A stretch of DNA of 10,187 bases from Syntrophaceae bacterium (GTDB taxonomy: Bacteria; Desulfobacterota; Syntrophia; Syntrophales; UBA2210): contig JAUXBI010000036.1 in the NCBI GenBank assembly GCA_030619435.1, positions 1-10,187 on the forward strand, in the 5' to 3' direction. The position numbers and the translations under genes are program-made. Below, in pieces: positions 1 through 6,318 of the stretch. The notes under the pieces were generated by a model that worked only from the letters and a program-made list of their open reading frames with translations, ran no database searches and was not told the origin of the DNA. How positions within the stretch are numbered: position 1 is the stretch's first letter; each line of letters begins with the position of its first letter.

Positions 1-87
1 ATTCGCAGGGCCGATCAATCTGATTTCAATGTTTCCATTCAGATAATACCCGTCATATCGTACATAAATCGGGCTTGATGTTTTCAT
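1..87 (-). CDS. Possible 5' end of an unidentified gene, truncated by window edge
   Basis: On the minus strand an ATG at 87 opens a frame that stays open to the window edge, giving 29 residues that begin MKTSSPIYVRYDGYYLNG. The codons look usable and the peptide is protein-like, but no clear Shine-Dalgarno precedes the ATG. The plus strand over the same bases is also open from the edge to a TGA at 76-78 (ending VISYINRA), so a C-terminal tail of a plus-strand gene is the competing reading. No family is recognisable from so few residues. If the minus-strand reading is right, the gene is divergent from the secreted protein at 151 and its start overlaps that gene's candidate -35 box. Confidence 0.33.
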   Translation of the reverse strand, partial: MKTSSPIYVRYDGYYLNGNIEIRLIGPAN

Positions 88-103
88 CAAAACAGCTTAT
101 TAA
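75..103 (+). promoter_or_regulatory. Candidate sigma70-type promoter with a dyad over the -35 box
   Basis: TTGATG (75-80) and TATTAA (98-103) are separated by 17 bases and lie about 50 bases before the ATG at 151. The -35 hexamer is the left arm of a perfect inverted repeat, TTGATG-TTTT-CATCAA (75-90), which could be an operator. This is a match by eye to the sigma70 consensus only. Confidence 0.35.
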
Positions 104-150
104 TTATGTGTGGAAATTTGCTTTGAAATTCAAAACGGAAAGGGAAAAAC

Positions 151-747
151 ATGAGATCTGTATTTGTAGTTATGCTTCTTCTGATGGTCACACAGATGGC
201 CTCCGCTGAAACGGTATTATTCGGATGGGAAGGAACGGACACCGTTCTTGGAGAACATATAGACGTGATAGCCCAGATATCAACAGAACATGTCCATGGC
301 GGTTCTCAGTCTCTTTATATTGAGGAAAACAGCGGTAAGGCAACATCCGCGGCATTCGTCGCTCTGATTACGGGACTTCAGGTAGGAGATACAGTAGATG
401 CTGAATTCTGGCGATATGATACGACTCCAGGGTCATCACCCTCGGTCAGAATCTGGGGCCGCTGGGTGTCAGATCCCGATAGTCTTAATATTAATTATTG
501 GTCAGCAGGAGGTAACAGTGATTATGGACCCGGAACTGGCTGGGATCTCACTTCCTGGTCGTGGGAAGCTACTGCGGACAGCCTGCAGAACCTGGTTATA
601 GAGGCTCGGATTTATTCAGCAGTTGGCGATGCCGCTTGGATAGATGATATGACCATAACTGCACCGACCGGGGCAATAATCTATGTGCCAGGTGATGTGG
701 TGGCTTTTGAAAACACAACCTGGGGCGACATTAAAGCTGCCTTCTAG
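151..747 (+). CDS. Secreted beta-sandwich-like protein with C-terminal TWGxIKxxF motif
   Basis: This is a 198-residue exported protein of unknown function. Residues 1-19 form a signal peptide (MRS, then a hydrophobic core ending ASA before E20). The mature part is rich in W, G, S, T and D and short on catalytic-looking motifs. The stretch around HGGSQSLYIEE (about 49-59) and the later WIDDMTI (about 164-170) resemble carbohydrate-binding-module jelly-roll folds, where an IDD segment near the end is common; this is a fold impression, not an identification. The last nine residues, TWGDIKAAF, closely match the end of the lamin-tail-domain protein at 2359-3192 (TWGAIKSVF), which suggests a shared sorting or anchoring signal. 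The ATG has a purine-rich AAAGGG a few bases upstream. It appears monocistronic, with its own candidate promoter and a hairpin terminator after the stop. Confidence 0.85.
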   Translation: MRSVFVVMLLLMVTQMASAETVLFGWEGTDTVLGEHIDVIAQISTEHVHGGSQSLYIEENSGKATSAAFVALITGLQVGDTVDAEFWRYDTTPGSSPSVRIWGRWVSDPDSLNINYWSAGGNSDYGPGTGWDLTSWSWEATADSLQNLVIEARIYSAVGDAAWIDDMTITAPTGAIIYVPGDVVAFENTTWGDIKAAF

Positions 748-775
748 AGTTCAGAATATAGCTTCACAAGAAATA

Positions 776-810
776 CGGGGAAGTAAAAATGCTTCCCCGC
801 ATTTCTTTCT
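776..810. terminator. Bidirectional hairpin terminator between convergent genes
   Basis: CGGGGAAG (776-783) pairs perfectly with CTTCCCCG (792-799) around an 8-base loop. On the plus strand it is followed by the T-rich run ATTTCTTTCT. On the minus strand the far side also reads T-rich (TATTTCTT). It lies between the stops of the secreted protein (747) and elbB (824), so it can serve both. Confidence 0.75.
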
Positions 811-823
811 GTATTGCGGGATG

Positions 824-1474
824 TCAGAAAAGCTCACTCAGTTTTTCGACCATACTTAAGGCGCCTTCAAAAACCTCCGCCGGACCGCCCGCAAGCATAT
901 AAGCCGGTGTTGTCACCAGCTTTCTTTCCGCATCAACAACGGATTCGTCCACGGGACAATTAACATGAACTGCTCCCATTGCGCTGACCGCAGCGGCCGT
1001 TTCGGGATGGCTGCCGATTGTCAGCCTTGCTCCGGGGATCGTCCTTGCCAGGATTACAGGAGCGATGCACATGGCAGCTATCGGTTTTCCGGACATGAGA
1101 GCTGCGTTGATGAGACTTTCCACTTCAGGATTTACAGAGCATTCGGGACCATCTGCCGCAAAGGAACAGAGGGTGAGGGCAGCCCCGAAACCTCCTGGAA
1201 ATACTACTGCGTCGTAATCCTCCGGTCTGAGATGGGACAGGGGTTTGATGTTACCCCTGGCTATTCTGGCAGCCTCCCTCAAAGCATTCCTGGTTACAGA
1301 CTCTCCTTCCTCCGTGCTGTGATCAACTGTGGCAGCCTGATCCACATCAGGAGCAGTGTATATGATTTCGTAACCAGCCATGTCCAGGGCTATGAGGGCG
1401 GCTACAGCTTCGTGTATTTCAGAGCCGTCCTTAACCCCGCATCCGCTAAGCACAAATGCGACTTTCTTTCCCAT
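824..1474 (-). CDS. elbB: Isoprenoid biosynthesis glyoxalase ElbB (DJ-1/PfpI superfamily)
   Basis: The protein is 216 residues from the ATG at 1474 and collinear with E. coli ElbB as I recall it. It has the N-terminal LSGCGVKDGSEIHEA (about 9-23), then TRNALREAARIARG (61-74), FPGGFGAA (92-99), AAMCIAPV with the presumed nucleophile Cys136 in the GATase1/DJ-1 elbow, LTIGSHPETA (151-160), CPVDESVVD (173-181) and TTPAYMLA (188-195). The family is a cytosolic DJ-1-type glyoxalase associated with isoprenoid metabolism; its exact physiological role is poorly defined. An in-frame ATG at 1486 would add four residues, but GGAGG sits five bases before the 1474 ATG, so the downstream start is preferred. 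It converges on the secreted protein at 151-747 and is divergent from the lipoprotein at 1611. No fusion or missing motif was noticed. Confidence 0.93.
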   Translation of the reverse strand: MGKKVAFVLSGCGVKDGSEIHEAVAALIALDMAGYEIIYTAPDVDQAATVDHSTEEGESVTRNALREAARIARGNIKPLSHLRPEDYDAVVFPGGFGAALTLCSFAADGPECSVNPEVESLINAALMSGKPIAAMCIAPVILARTIPGARLTIGSHPETAAAVSAMGAVHVNCPVDESVVDAERKLVTTPAYMLAGGPAEVFEGALSMVEKLSELF

Positions 1475-1555
1475 GATATCCTCCATGTCAGTAAGATCCG
1501 TTTTCTGTTGAAGTGATACTAAAACAATCTCCCGCAGTCCACGGTGGCCGAGACA

Positions 1556-1583
1556 TTGCCGATTTGAATCAGTAATGTATCTT
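1556..1583 (+). promoter_or_regulatory. Candidate promoter for the lipoprotein gene at 1611
   Basis: TTGCCG (1556-1561), a 16-base spacer and TATCTT (1578-1583) lie in the divergent gap between elbB and the downstream gene. A transcript would begin near 1590, leaving a short leader that contains the ribosome binding site GGAGG (1599-1603), seven bases before the ATG. This is a weak consensus match by eye. Confidence 0.3.
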
Positions 1584-1610
1584 TAGCCCAACTGAAACGG
1601 AGGACTTGAA

Positions 1611-2282
1611 ATGCTCAGGATGATTTTTGCCATCACGCTTTTTACATTACTGTTTGCATCATGCTATTATGGAGTCATGCAGGGCGCTCATACTCTGGGG
1701 AAAGACCATATCACGATAACAGGCGGAGTTACCCTGCCCGCCTATTTCTCCGCTGACTCGAAGCGGGAGGCGGAAGAGAACAGAATTGATTTCCTTGAAG
1801 CCTATCCCACAGCGGATTTTGCCATCGGAGCAACCGACAGGATAGACCTCGGAGTATCTTCCTTCGGGTACGGTGTGGGCCCTATGGTGAAGTACAACTT
1901 TATGAATCCCGCAGAACCAACTGCTGTATCCGCCATGCTGAACATGAACTACGTGATCCCGATGCAGGTAATGCTTCCAAGATTGTCTCTCTGTGCCGGA
2001 CACCTGTTCGACAGGGACCTTGAGGTTTTCGCCGGAAGCGACGTTGGTTACGGCCCCGATATGTCCAATATCCCCGAATCGGAGGATGGTTCTCACGACT
2101 GGGATTCTGTTGACAATACTTTTTTCGCGTGTATCCGTCTTGGCTGCAAGTACGAACTGAAGCCGCCGGGCAGCCCGAACGAGAATCTTGTGTACCTCCC
2201 CGAATCCATCCTGTTTCAGTTCTCAATACCTCTTGATATCTCAAGGAGCATGATACTGGCGGGGCTTGCCATTACCTATTAG
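1611..2282 (+). CDS. Putative lipoprotein / outer-membrane-associated protein, unknown function
   Basis: The protein is 223 residues. The N-terminus is hydrophobic and ends LLFASC, giving a plausible although non-ideal lipobox (Phe at -3) with Cys18 as the lipidated residue. The rest has no catalytic motif I recognise. It shows alternating short hydrophobic strands with aromatic residues, such as ITITGGVTLPAYF, IDLGVSSFGYGVGPMVKYNF and LFQFSIPLDI, and it ends in GLAITY with a terminal aromatic. That pattern is typical of small outer-membrane beta-barrel or conserved envelope proteins, so an envelope location is inferred. A strong GGAGG seven bases upstream supports the ATG at 1611. It converges on the lamin-tail-domain gene across a long hairpin and appears monocistronic. 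Identity beyond envelope protein is not supported. Confidence 0.82.
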   Translation: MLRMIFAITLFTLLFASCYYGVMQGAHTLGKDHITITGGVTLPAYFSADSKREAEENRIDFLEAYPTADFAIGATDRIDLGVSSFGYGVGPMVKYNFMNPAEPTAVSAMLNMNYVIPMQVMLPRLSLCAGHLFDRDLEVFAGSDVGYGPDMSNIPESEDGSHDWDSVDNTFFACIRLGCKYELKPPGSPNENLVYLPESILFQFSIPLDISRSMILAGLAITY

Positions 2283-2306
2283 TTAAGATTTCTTTCCGCT
2301 GCGAAA

Positions 2307-2335
2307 AAGGGGACATGAAAATATCATGTCCCCTT
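2307..2335. terminator. Bidirectional intrinsic terminator, perfect 12-bp stem
   Basis: AAGGGGACATGA (2307-2318) pairs perfectly with TCATGTCCCCTT (2324-2335) around a five-base loop. On the minus strand the stem is followed by a T run (CCCCTTTTT), a classic terminator for the gene ending at 2359. On the plus strand the tail is TTAATTC, weaker but usable for the gene ending at 2282. Confidence 0.85.
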
Positions 2336-2358
2336 AATTCAATTGCACTCAAACAACG

Positions 2359-3192
2359 CTAGAAAACAGACTTGATCGCACCCCAGGTCTGTCTTACAAG
2401 AGCAGTGTAAAGGTAACCGGGTGTAGGGTCACCCTGCAGCCAGGTTACGCTGAGATTTTCGCTGGTTTCATCGTGGCCTGTTGTACCGTTTCCTCCCGTG
2501 AGGATTTCGGTTCCCTCATCCATGTCCACTCTCTGGAAAGTAAATCCGGTAGAATGACCGCCAGTTGCAATACCATCCTGATCTGCGTTGGCTGTATCGT
2601 TGAGATATACGCTGGGTACCGTGTCTCCGTCCGGTCCATCGATGGATAGGCCGGTCTTGTCGACTCGTCGGTCAAGGTTATCACCCCAGAAAGCGTAATC
2701 AATATCGTAACAGAGATCGTAAACGCCATCCCAGAGGAATAAAACCACGAGTTCGTCGCCATTAGTGAGACCGGCAGAGCTGCCGATATAGCAGTTGTAG
2801 GGGGTAGCCATCTGGGTACCGCCGGTTCCGGCAAGGTCGAAATCCGGAGGAATACCATACTCGGTGGTGAAATCAGCACCGTTCATTGCGATGGTCTGGA
2901 CACCTCCTGGGTCGATAGACGAGCCATTTGGGAACTTAACAACGAAATCCGTGCTAATATACGTCAATGGTCCGGAAACGATCTGGGGATAAAAATATTC
3001 AACGCTTGCGGAATCACCGTAAACGTCACAGAGATAGATGTCGGTGAGAGAAATGGTGGTGCCCAGGGGATTGTATATCTCGATGAATTCACCCCCTGTA
3101 GGTGTAACGCAGATCTCGGTGAGAAGAAGATGATTGGCGTCCGCAAAACCAATTGCGGATGCCAGAAGACAGATAATAACGACAAATTTCAT
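2359..3192 (-). CDS. Secreted lamin-tail-domain (LTD) protein with C-terminal TWGxIKxxF motif
   Basis: The protein is 277 residues from the ATG at 3192. A TTG at 3210 would add six residues, but the ATG follows an AAGGA at a normal distance and begins a clean signal peptide (MKFVVIICLLASAIGFADA). Right after the signal comes LLLTEICVTPTGGEFIEIYN and then LTDIYLCD, the pattern of bacterial lamin tail domains (a Ser/Thr-Glu strand, EF-E-YNP, then a turn into the next strand). These domains occur on secreted nucleases and surface proteins and are thought to mediate binding or anchoring. The remainder is Asp/Gly/Thr-rich, including WGDNLDRRVDKTGLSIDG, with no nuclease motif seen. The C-terminus TWGAIKSVF matches the end of the protein at 151-747. 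It is expressed divergently from the PHP gene, with its own candidate promoter. Confidence 0.87.
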   Translation of the reverse strand: MKFVVIICLLASAIGFADANHLLLTEICVTPTGGEFIEIYNPLGTTISLTDIYLCDVYGDSASVEYFYPQIVSGPLTYISTDFVVKFPNGSSIDPGGVQTIAMNGADFTTEYGIPPDFDLAGTGGTQMATPYNCYIGSSAGLTNGDELVVLFLWDGVYDLCYDIDYAFWGDNLDRRVDKTGLSIDGPDGDTVPSVYLNDTANADQDGIATGGHSTGFTFQRVDMDEGTEILTGGNGTTGHDETSENLSVTWLQGDPTPGYLYTALVRQTWGAIKSVF

Positions 3193-3217
3193 GATGAACC
3201 ATCCTTTCAATAATTAC

Positions 3218-3236
3218 ATTAATTTAGAAAATTAAT
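3218..3236. promoter_or_regulatory. Perfect A+T palindrome, candidate operator
   Basis: ATTAATTT (3218-3225) and AAATTAAT (3229-3236) form a perfect 8-bp inverted repeat around AGA. It sits where transcription from the candidate minus-strand promoter would start, overlapping its -10 box, so a dimeric regulator could bind here. The A+T-rich composition makes chance occurrence possible. Confidence 0.35.
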
Positions 3237-3262
3237 ATAATCAAGGCATCGGATCAGAGCAA
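3234..3262 (-). promoter_or_regulatory. Candidate sigma70-type promoter for the LTD gene
   Basis: Read on the minus strand, TTGCTC (3257-3262) and TATATT (3234-3239) are separated by 17 bases. The predicted start falls near 3227, about 35 bases before the ATG at 3192. Called from consensus by eye. Confidence 0.42.
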
Positions 3263-3307
3263 ACGAAGAAGAGGTCATATACACTTAACGTTTGGAAAAG
3301 AATATCT

Positions 3308-4120
3308 ATGGATTTGATTGATATGCACGTTCACACAAGCGACTCTCCGGATGCTGATATTCCCGCGAGGAGCCTTGTACAGAAGGGTATAGGGAACAAC
3401 CTCGGGGGAATAGGTTTCGTCGCCCATCTTGATCTTGATCCTGAAGATTACTGCTACGGCGGCTTTAATGCTGAAGAGTACGATGAGTCAATAGCCTCGG
3501 CCCGGAGGGAATCAGATGGGCGTATTTCCGTGATGAAGGGCCTGGAAATAGGGGAACCTCATTTGTACGAAAAGCAGGCAAAGGAACTTGTTGATTACTC
3601 GCACTATGATTTTATAACCGGAGCCCTCCATTCTGTTGAAGGCATCGGTATGATTCTTGGCAAAGAAGTTTTTGACGATGGAGATCCCATGGAAATAGTG
3701 AAGGAGTACTACTCCGAAACTCTCAGAGTGGTTGAGGTTTCCGATATTGATATTCTCGCGCATATGGGTCTTTTCAGAAGGGGGCTTGCACTTGCCGGAC
3801 TGAGGTATGATTTCAACGAAATGCAGCTCTGGCCGGAAACCATAGACAATATTCTCAAAGTGCTGATCGAACGGGATATAGCACTTGAGCTGAACACATC
3901 CGGTCTCCGCAGGGCCGAAAAGATCACCTATCCCATTCCCGCAATTCTGCAGCGGTTTTCAGAGCTGGGCGGAACCCTTGTGACGCTCGGTTCGGATACT
4001 CACCGGGAGCCTCATGTGTTCTTTGGTCTAAAGCAGGGCTCCGCTCTCCTTCTGAAAACAGGTTTCAGAGAGGCTTATGCTTTTGTTGACAGGGAGCCGC
4101 AGGCATTCGGGTTAGCCTGA
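3308..4120 (+). CDS. PHP-domain phosphoesterase, histidinol-phosphatase (HisJ/HisK) type
   Basis: The 270-residue cytosolic metal-dependent phosphoesterase carries the full set of PHP metal-ligand motifs in order: HVH (His7, His9), His40 in VAHLD, Glu80 in GLEIGE, His108 in GALHS, His152 in LAHMG, and D230-T-H232 in GSDTH. Length and motif order fit the PHP histidinol-phosphatase family, which dephosphorylates L-histidinol phosphate in histidine synthesis using a trinuclear metal centre. No other his gene is in the window, so the substrate is not proven; PHP proteins also act as phosphoesterases on other substrates. GGAAAAG lies just before the ATG as a weak ribosome binding site. It is divergent from the LTD gene. 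A 192-base gap full of inverted repeats separates it from the glycosyltransferase downstream, so the two need not be co-transcribed. Confidence 0.88.
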   Translation: MDLIDMHVHTSDSPDADIPARSLVQKGIGNNLGGIGFVAHLDLDPEDYCYGGFNAEEYDESIASARRESDGRISVMKGLEIGEPHLYEKQAKELVDYSHYDFITGALHSVEGIGMILGKEVFDDGDPMEIVKEYYSETLRVVEVSDIDILAHMGLFRRGLALAGLRYDFNEMQLWPETIDNILKVLIERDIALELNTSGLRRAEKITYPIPAILQRFSELGGTLVTLGSDTHREPHVFFGLKQGSALLLKTGFREAYAFVDREPQAFGLA

Positions 4121-4129
4121 TGTATAATA

Positions 4130-4194
4130 GAATCTGAATTACATATTCTCACTGATGTATTACAGATTGGATAAGGAATTCAGATTCAAATCTG
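4130..4194. repeat. Cluster of AATCTG/CAGATT inverted repeats
   Basis: GAATCTGAATT (4130-4140) is exactly complementary to AATTCAGATTC (4177-4187), which can close a long hairpin. A further CAGATT lies at 4163-4168, and CAGATTCAAATCTG (4181-4194) is itself a 14-base palindrome, so alternative pairings are possible. It lies immediately after the PHP gene stop. There is no T tract, so it does not look like an intrinsic terminator; an operator cluster or structured leader for the glycosyltransferase is possible. The rest of the 4121-4312 gap holds only two tiny ORFs, at 4208-4231 and 4231-4311. Confidence 0.5.
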
Positions 4195-4312
4195 TTGTAA
4201 GGCCGGTATGAAAGGAGTTCTGCATCACTAATGACTTCACCCGATCTAGTATTTATCATACTTTCAATAGAAAGTAGAGCTATCATTCATCCTGCTGGAG
4301 GGAAATGCTGAT

Positions 4313-6085
4313 TTGAAATCTCGACTCCTCTTGCCCGCCTGCCTGATTCTCACAATCGCCTTCACCATTTACAGATATATTGAAGTAATCCCGAGGGGGC
4401 CGGCGGATAAAGTGGTTCAACTTCTTCTGCTCATTCCGGCGGCGGTCTGCTTTGCTTTCTATATCGCCGGAAGGACTAAAAAGGATATCGTTCGGTTGAC
4501 TCTTGAAAAAATTGGTAACCTTTCCACGTTAAGATTTCTTGGACTTCTTCTTTTGATTCTGGCCTGTTTTTCAATCTGGATGGCTTATGGCCCCTTTGAG
4601 GGAATCCCAAAGGGCGGCGATGAGGTCGCATACTATTTCCAGTCCAAGATATACGCTTCGGGACATCTTGCTGCTCCCGCACCGGATGTTGAGAATCCAA
4701 CGAACTATTTTCCATTCCGTCATTTTGTGTTTCGGAACAACCTGTGGTTCATCGTCTATACTCCGTTCCATTCCCTGTTGATGGCACCATTTACCGCTGC
4801 AGGCGCTGCGCCTTTACTTGGTCCCCTTGAAGGGCTCCTTTCCTTTATTGGAATCTTCCTTCTGATAAGGTTCTGGGCCGGAGAGACAATAGCCAGAGTC
4901 AGCTCCATTCTTCTTCTCCTTTCACCCTTCTTCCTTCTTATGACCAGTACTTTCATGGCACATAATACGAATCTTATGCTGGTGACATGGTCTCTTTACC
5001 TGATCTCAAGGAGGGCAAAGGGGGCTTCGGTTTCATACGGGTTCGCTGGCGGGTTTCTTATAGGGCTTGCCTTTGCTACAAAACCATATCCCGTTCTGGT
5101 CTGGCTGATCTTCATTCCTCTCGCGGTAATTGTCGGATGCAGGGACAGGTGGTTCCGTATTCTGGCCCCCGTGGCCGCCGCCGCGGCAATACCATTTGTG
5201 CTGTTTCTGTTGTCTAACGGTTACTACACTGGAAATCCGCTGGAATCAGGATACGATCTGGTCAGGGGAGGCAAGCTGATAGGTTTTGGTCCCGATAAAG
5301 CCTGGTTTCCCGAATACGGAGACTTCGCCCATACACCGCTCAGAGGGTTCTTTAATGTTGTAAGACAGACAGGTGTAGGAAGCACCATCATGTTCGGCTG
5401 GCCGTTCCTGTCCCTCTTTCCCATGCTCTTCGCTCTTCGAAGGGTGCGGCGGGACGTACGTATATTATGGCTTTATCTGCCTCTGATCCTGATCATGTTC
5501 CTCATGTTTCTACACTACTGTCCCGCAATAGATTATGGCCCAAGACATTACTTTACATTTTTGCCAGTTATCATGATTCTATCGGCAATTGGACTGAGGG
5601 AAACGATAATATATGCCAGAAAAAAGAGTGGAACCGAGGGAACCAACAAGGTTGCCGTTATTCTCTTCTCTCTTATTCTGATAACACTTTTTGTATATAT
5701 GCCTGAAGCCGTTGAACTCCGGTCTGGACCGTGGCAGGGAATTGACAATCGACCCCGGCTGACAACTTCCGGTTCCGTCGAAACTCCCGCAATAGTATTC
5801 ATGCAGGCCGGGCAGCATGGTTACCCGAATATCTGCAGCGGTATGAATTTCAATTCCCCTTTCCTTGATAACGAAATAATATATTGCGCTCATCAGACAC
5901 CCTATGAGGATATTGAATTCATGCGGGCTTATCCCGGAAGAATTTCCTACCTTTACTGGTTCGACGGAAGCAGTTTTCATATTGAACTGTGGACACAGAA
6001 TCTTTCAGAAGCCATCGAGCCCACCAGGGATATGGAATACTTTGCTCAGGTGGATATAACAGATTCAAAAGGAGCTAACCGGTGA
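4313..6085 (+). CDS. Multi-pass membrane glycosyltransferase, GT-C / GT39 (PMT_2)-like
   Basis: The 590-residue integral membrane protein has about ten or more hydrophobic segments from residue 5 to about 460, followed by a C-terminal soluble part of roughly 125 residues. After the third membrane segment comes GIPKGGDEVAYYFQSKIYASG (97-117) with Asp103-Glu104. This is the acidic first periplasmic loop typical of GT-C enzymes, which use polyprenyl-phosphate sugars to glycosylate lipid or protein acceptors outside the membrane. Acceptor and sugar cannot be read from the sequence. The start is TTG at 4313, chosen because GGAGGG (4297-4302) lies ten bases upstream and the nearby ATG at 4305 runs into a stop. 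Its context, upstream of a family 2 glycosyltransferase that could make its lipid-linked donor, supports a role in envelope glycosylation. Its base composition is like the genes to the left, not like the A+T-rich block to the right. Confidence 0.82.
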   Translation: MKSRLLLPACLILTIAFTIYRYIEVIPRGPADKVVQLLLLIPAAVCFAFYIAGRTKKDIVRLTLEKIGNLSTLRFLGLLLLILACFSIWMAYGPFEGIPKGGDEVAYYFQSKIYASGHLAAPAPDVENPTNYFPFRHFVFRNNLWFIVYTPFHSLLMAPFTAAGAAPLLGPLEGLLSFIGIFLLIRFWAGETIARVSSILLLLSPFFLLMTSTFMAHNTNLMLVTWSLYLISRRAKGASVSYGFAGGFLIGLAFATKPYPVLVWLIFIPLAVIVGCRDRWFRILAPVAAAAAIPFVLFLLSNGYYTGNPLESGYDLVRGGKLIGFGPDKAWFPEYGDFAHTPLRGFFNVVRQTGVGSTIMFGWPFLSLFPMLFALRRVRRDVRILWLYLPLILIMFLMFLHYCPAIDYGPRHYFTFLPVIMILSAIGLRETIIYARKKSGTEGTNKVAVILFSLILITLFVYMPEAVELRSGPWQGIDNRPRLTTSGSVETPAIVFMQAGQHGYPNICSGMNFNSPFLDNEIIYCAHQTPYEDIEFMRAYPGRISYLYWFDGSSFHIELWTQNLSEAIEPTRDMEYFAQVDITDSKGANR

Positions 6086-6258
6086 AGCTACATGTATTTT
6101 TGAACTTATGAGATTTCGGTTTCTGCCGGGCAGCTAACAACGAAAAACAGACTATTGAGAAGATGTTCAGGCACATACTCGATTTCTTTTCAGACTGACC
6201 ATATATTGCATACTTGATTCTGTTTCAAATATGACCGAATATGGTGCAGTATACGATT

Positions 6259-6295
6259 ATTCTAATCATAAGACGCTATTCTTATGGTATAGAAT
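6259..6295 (+). promoter_or_regulatory. Long imperfect hairpin in the leader of the radical SAM gene
   Basis: Bases 6259-6273 pair with 6280-6295 over 15 base pairs, with one G.T pair (6266/6287) and one bulged A (6289), around a six-base loop. It ends 23 bases before the ATG at 6319 and has no T tract, so it is not an obvious terminator. An operator, mRNA-stabilising stem or structured leader is possible. The rest of the 233-base gap from 6086 contains no gene or recognisable terminator that I can support. Confidence 0.5.
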
Positions 6296-6318
6296 AGAGA
6301 CTATAGAAGAGAGAAATA

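Noticed and set aside
1..78. Plus-strand frame ending at TGA 76-78 as the tail of an upstream gene
   Set aside because: Not excluded, but the minus-strand frame with an ATG looked slightly more protein-like. Both are too short to decide.
965..1516. Long plus-strand open frame opposite elbB
   Set aside because: The minus strand encodes a clear ElbB with all family motifs; the plus-strand peptide is Cys/Ser/Arg-rich and matches nothing.
1659..2244. Two minus-strand open frames opposite the lipoprotein gene
   Set aside because: The plus frame has a strong ribosome binding site, a signal sequence and consistent codon use; the antisense frames have none of these.
2445..2879. Second minus-strand frame inside the LTD gene
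   Set aside because: It lies inside the LTD coding sequence in another frame, with a low-complexity Pro/Ser/Thr-rich peptide and no ribosome binding site.
4121..4128. Perfect TATAAT (4123-4128) just after the PHP stop
   Set aside because: No acceptable -35 hexamer lies 16-18 bases upstream, so it was not called as a promoter.
6196..6256. Imperfect direct repeat GACC..ATAT..TGCA.TAC in the gap before the radical SAM gene
   Set aside because: The two copies differ in length and at several positions; similarity is too weak to claim a repeat or binding-site pair.
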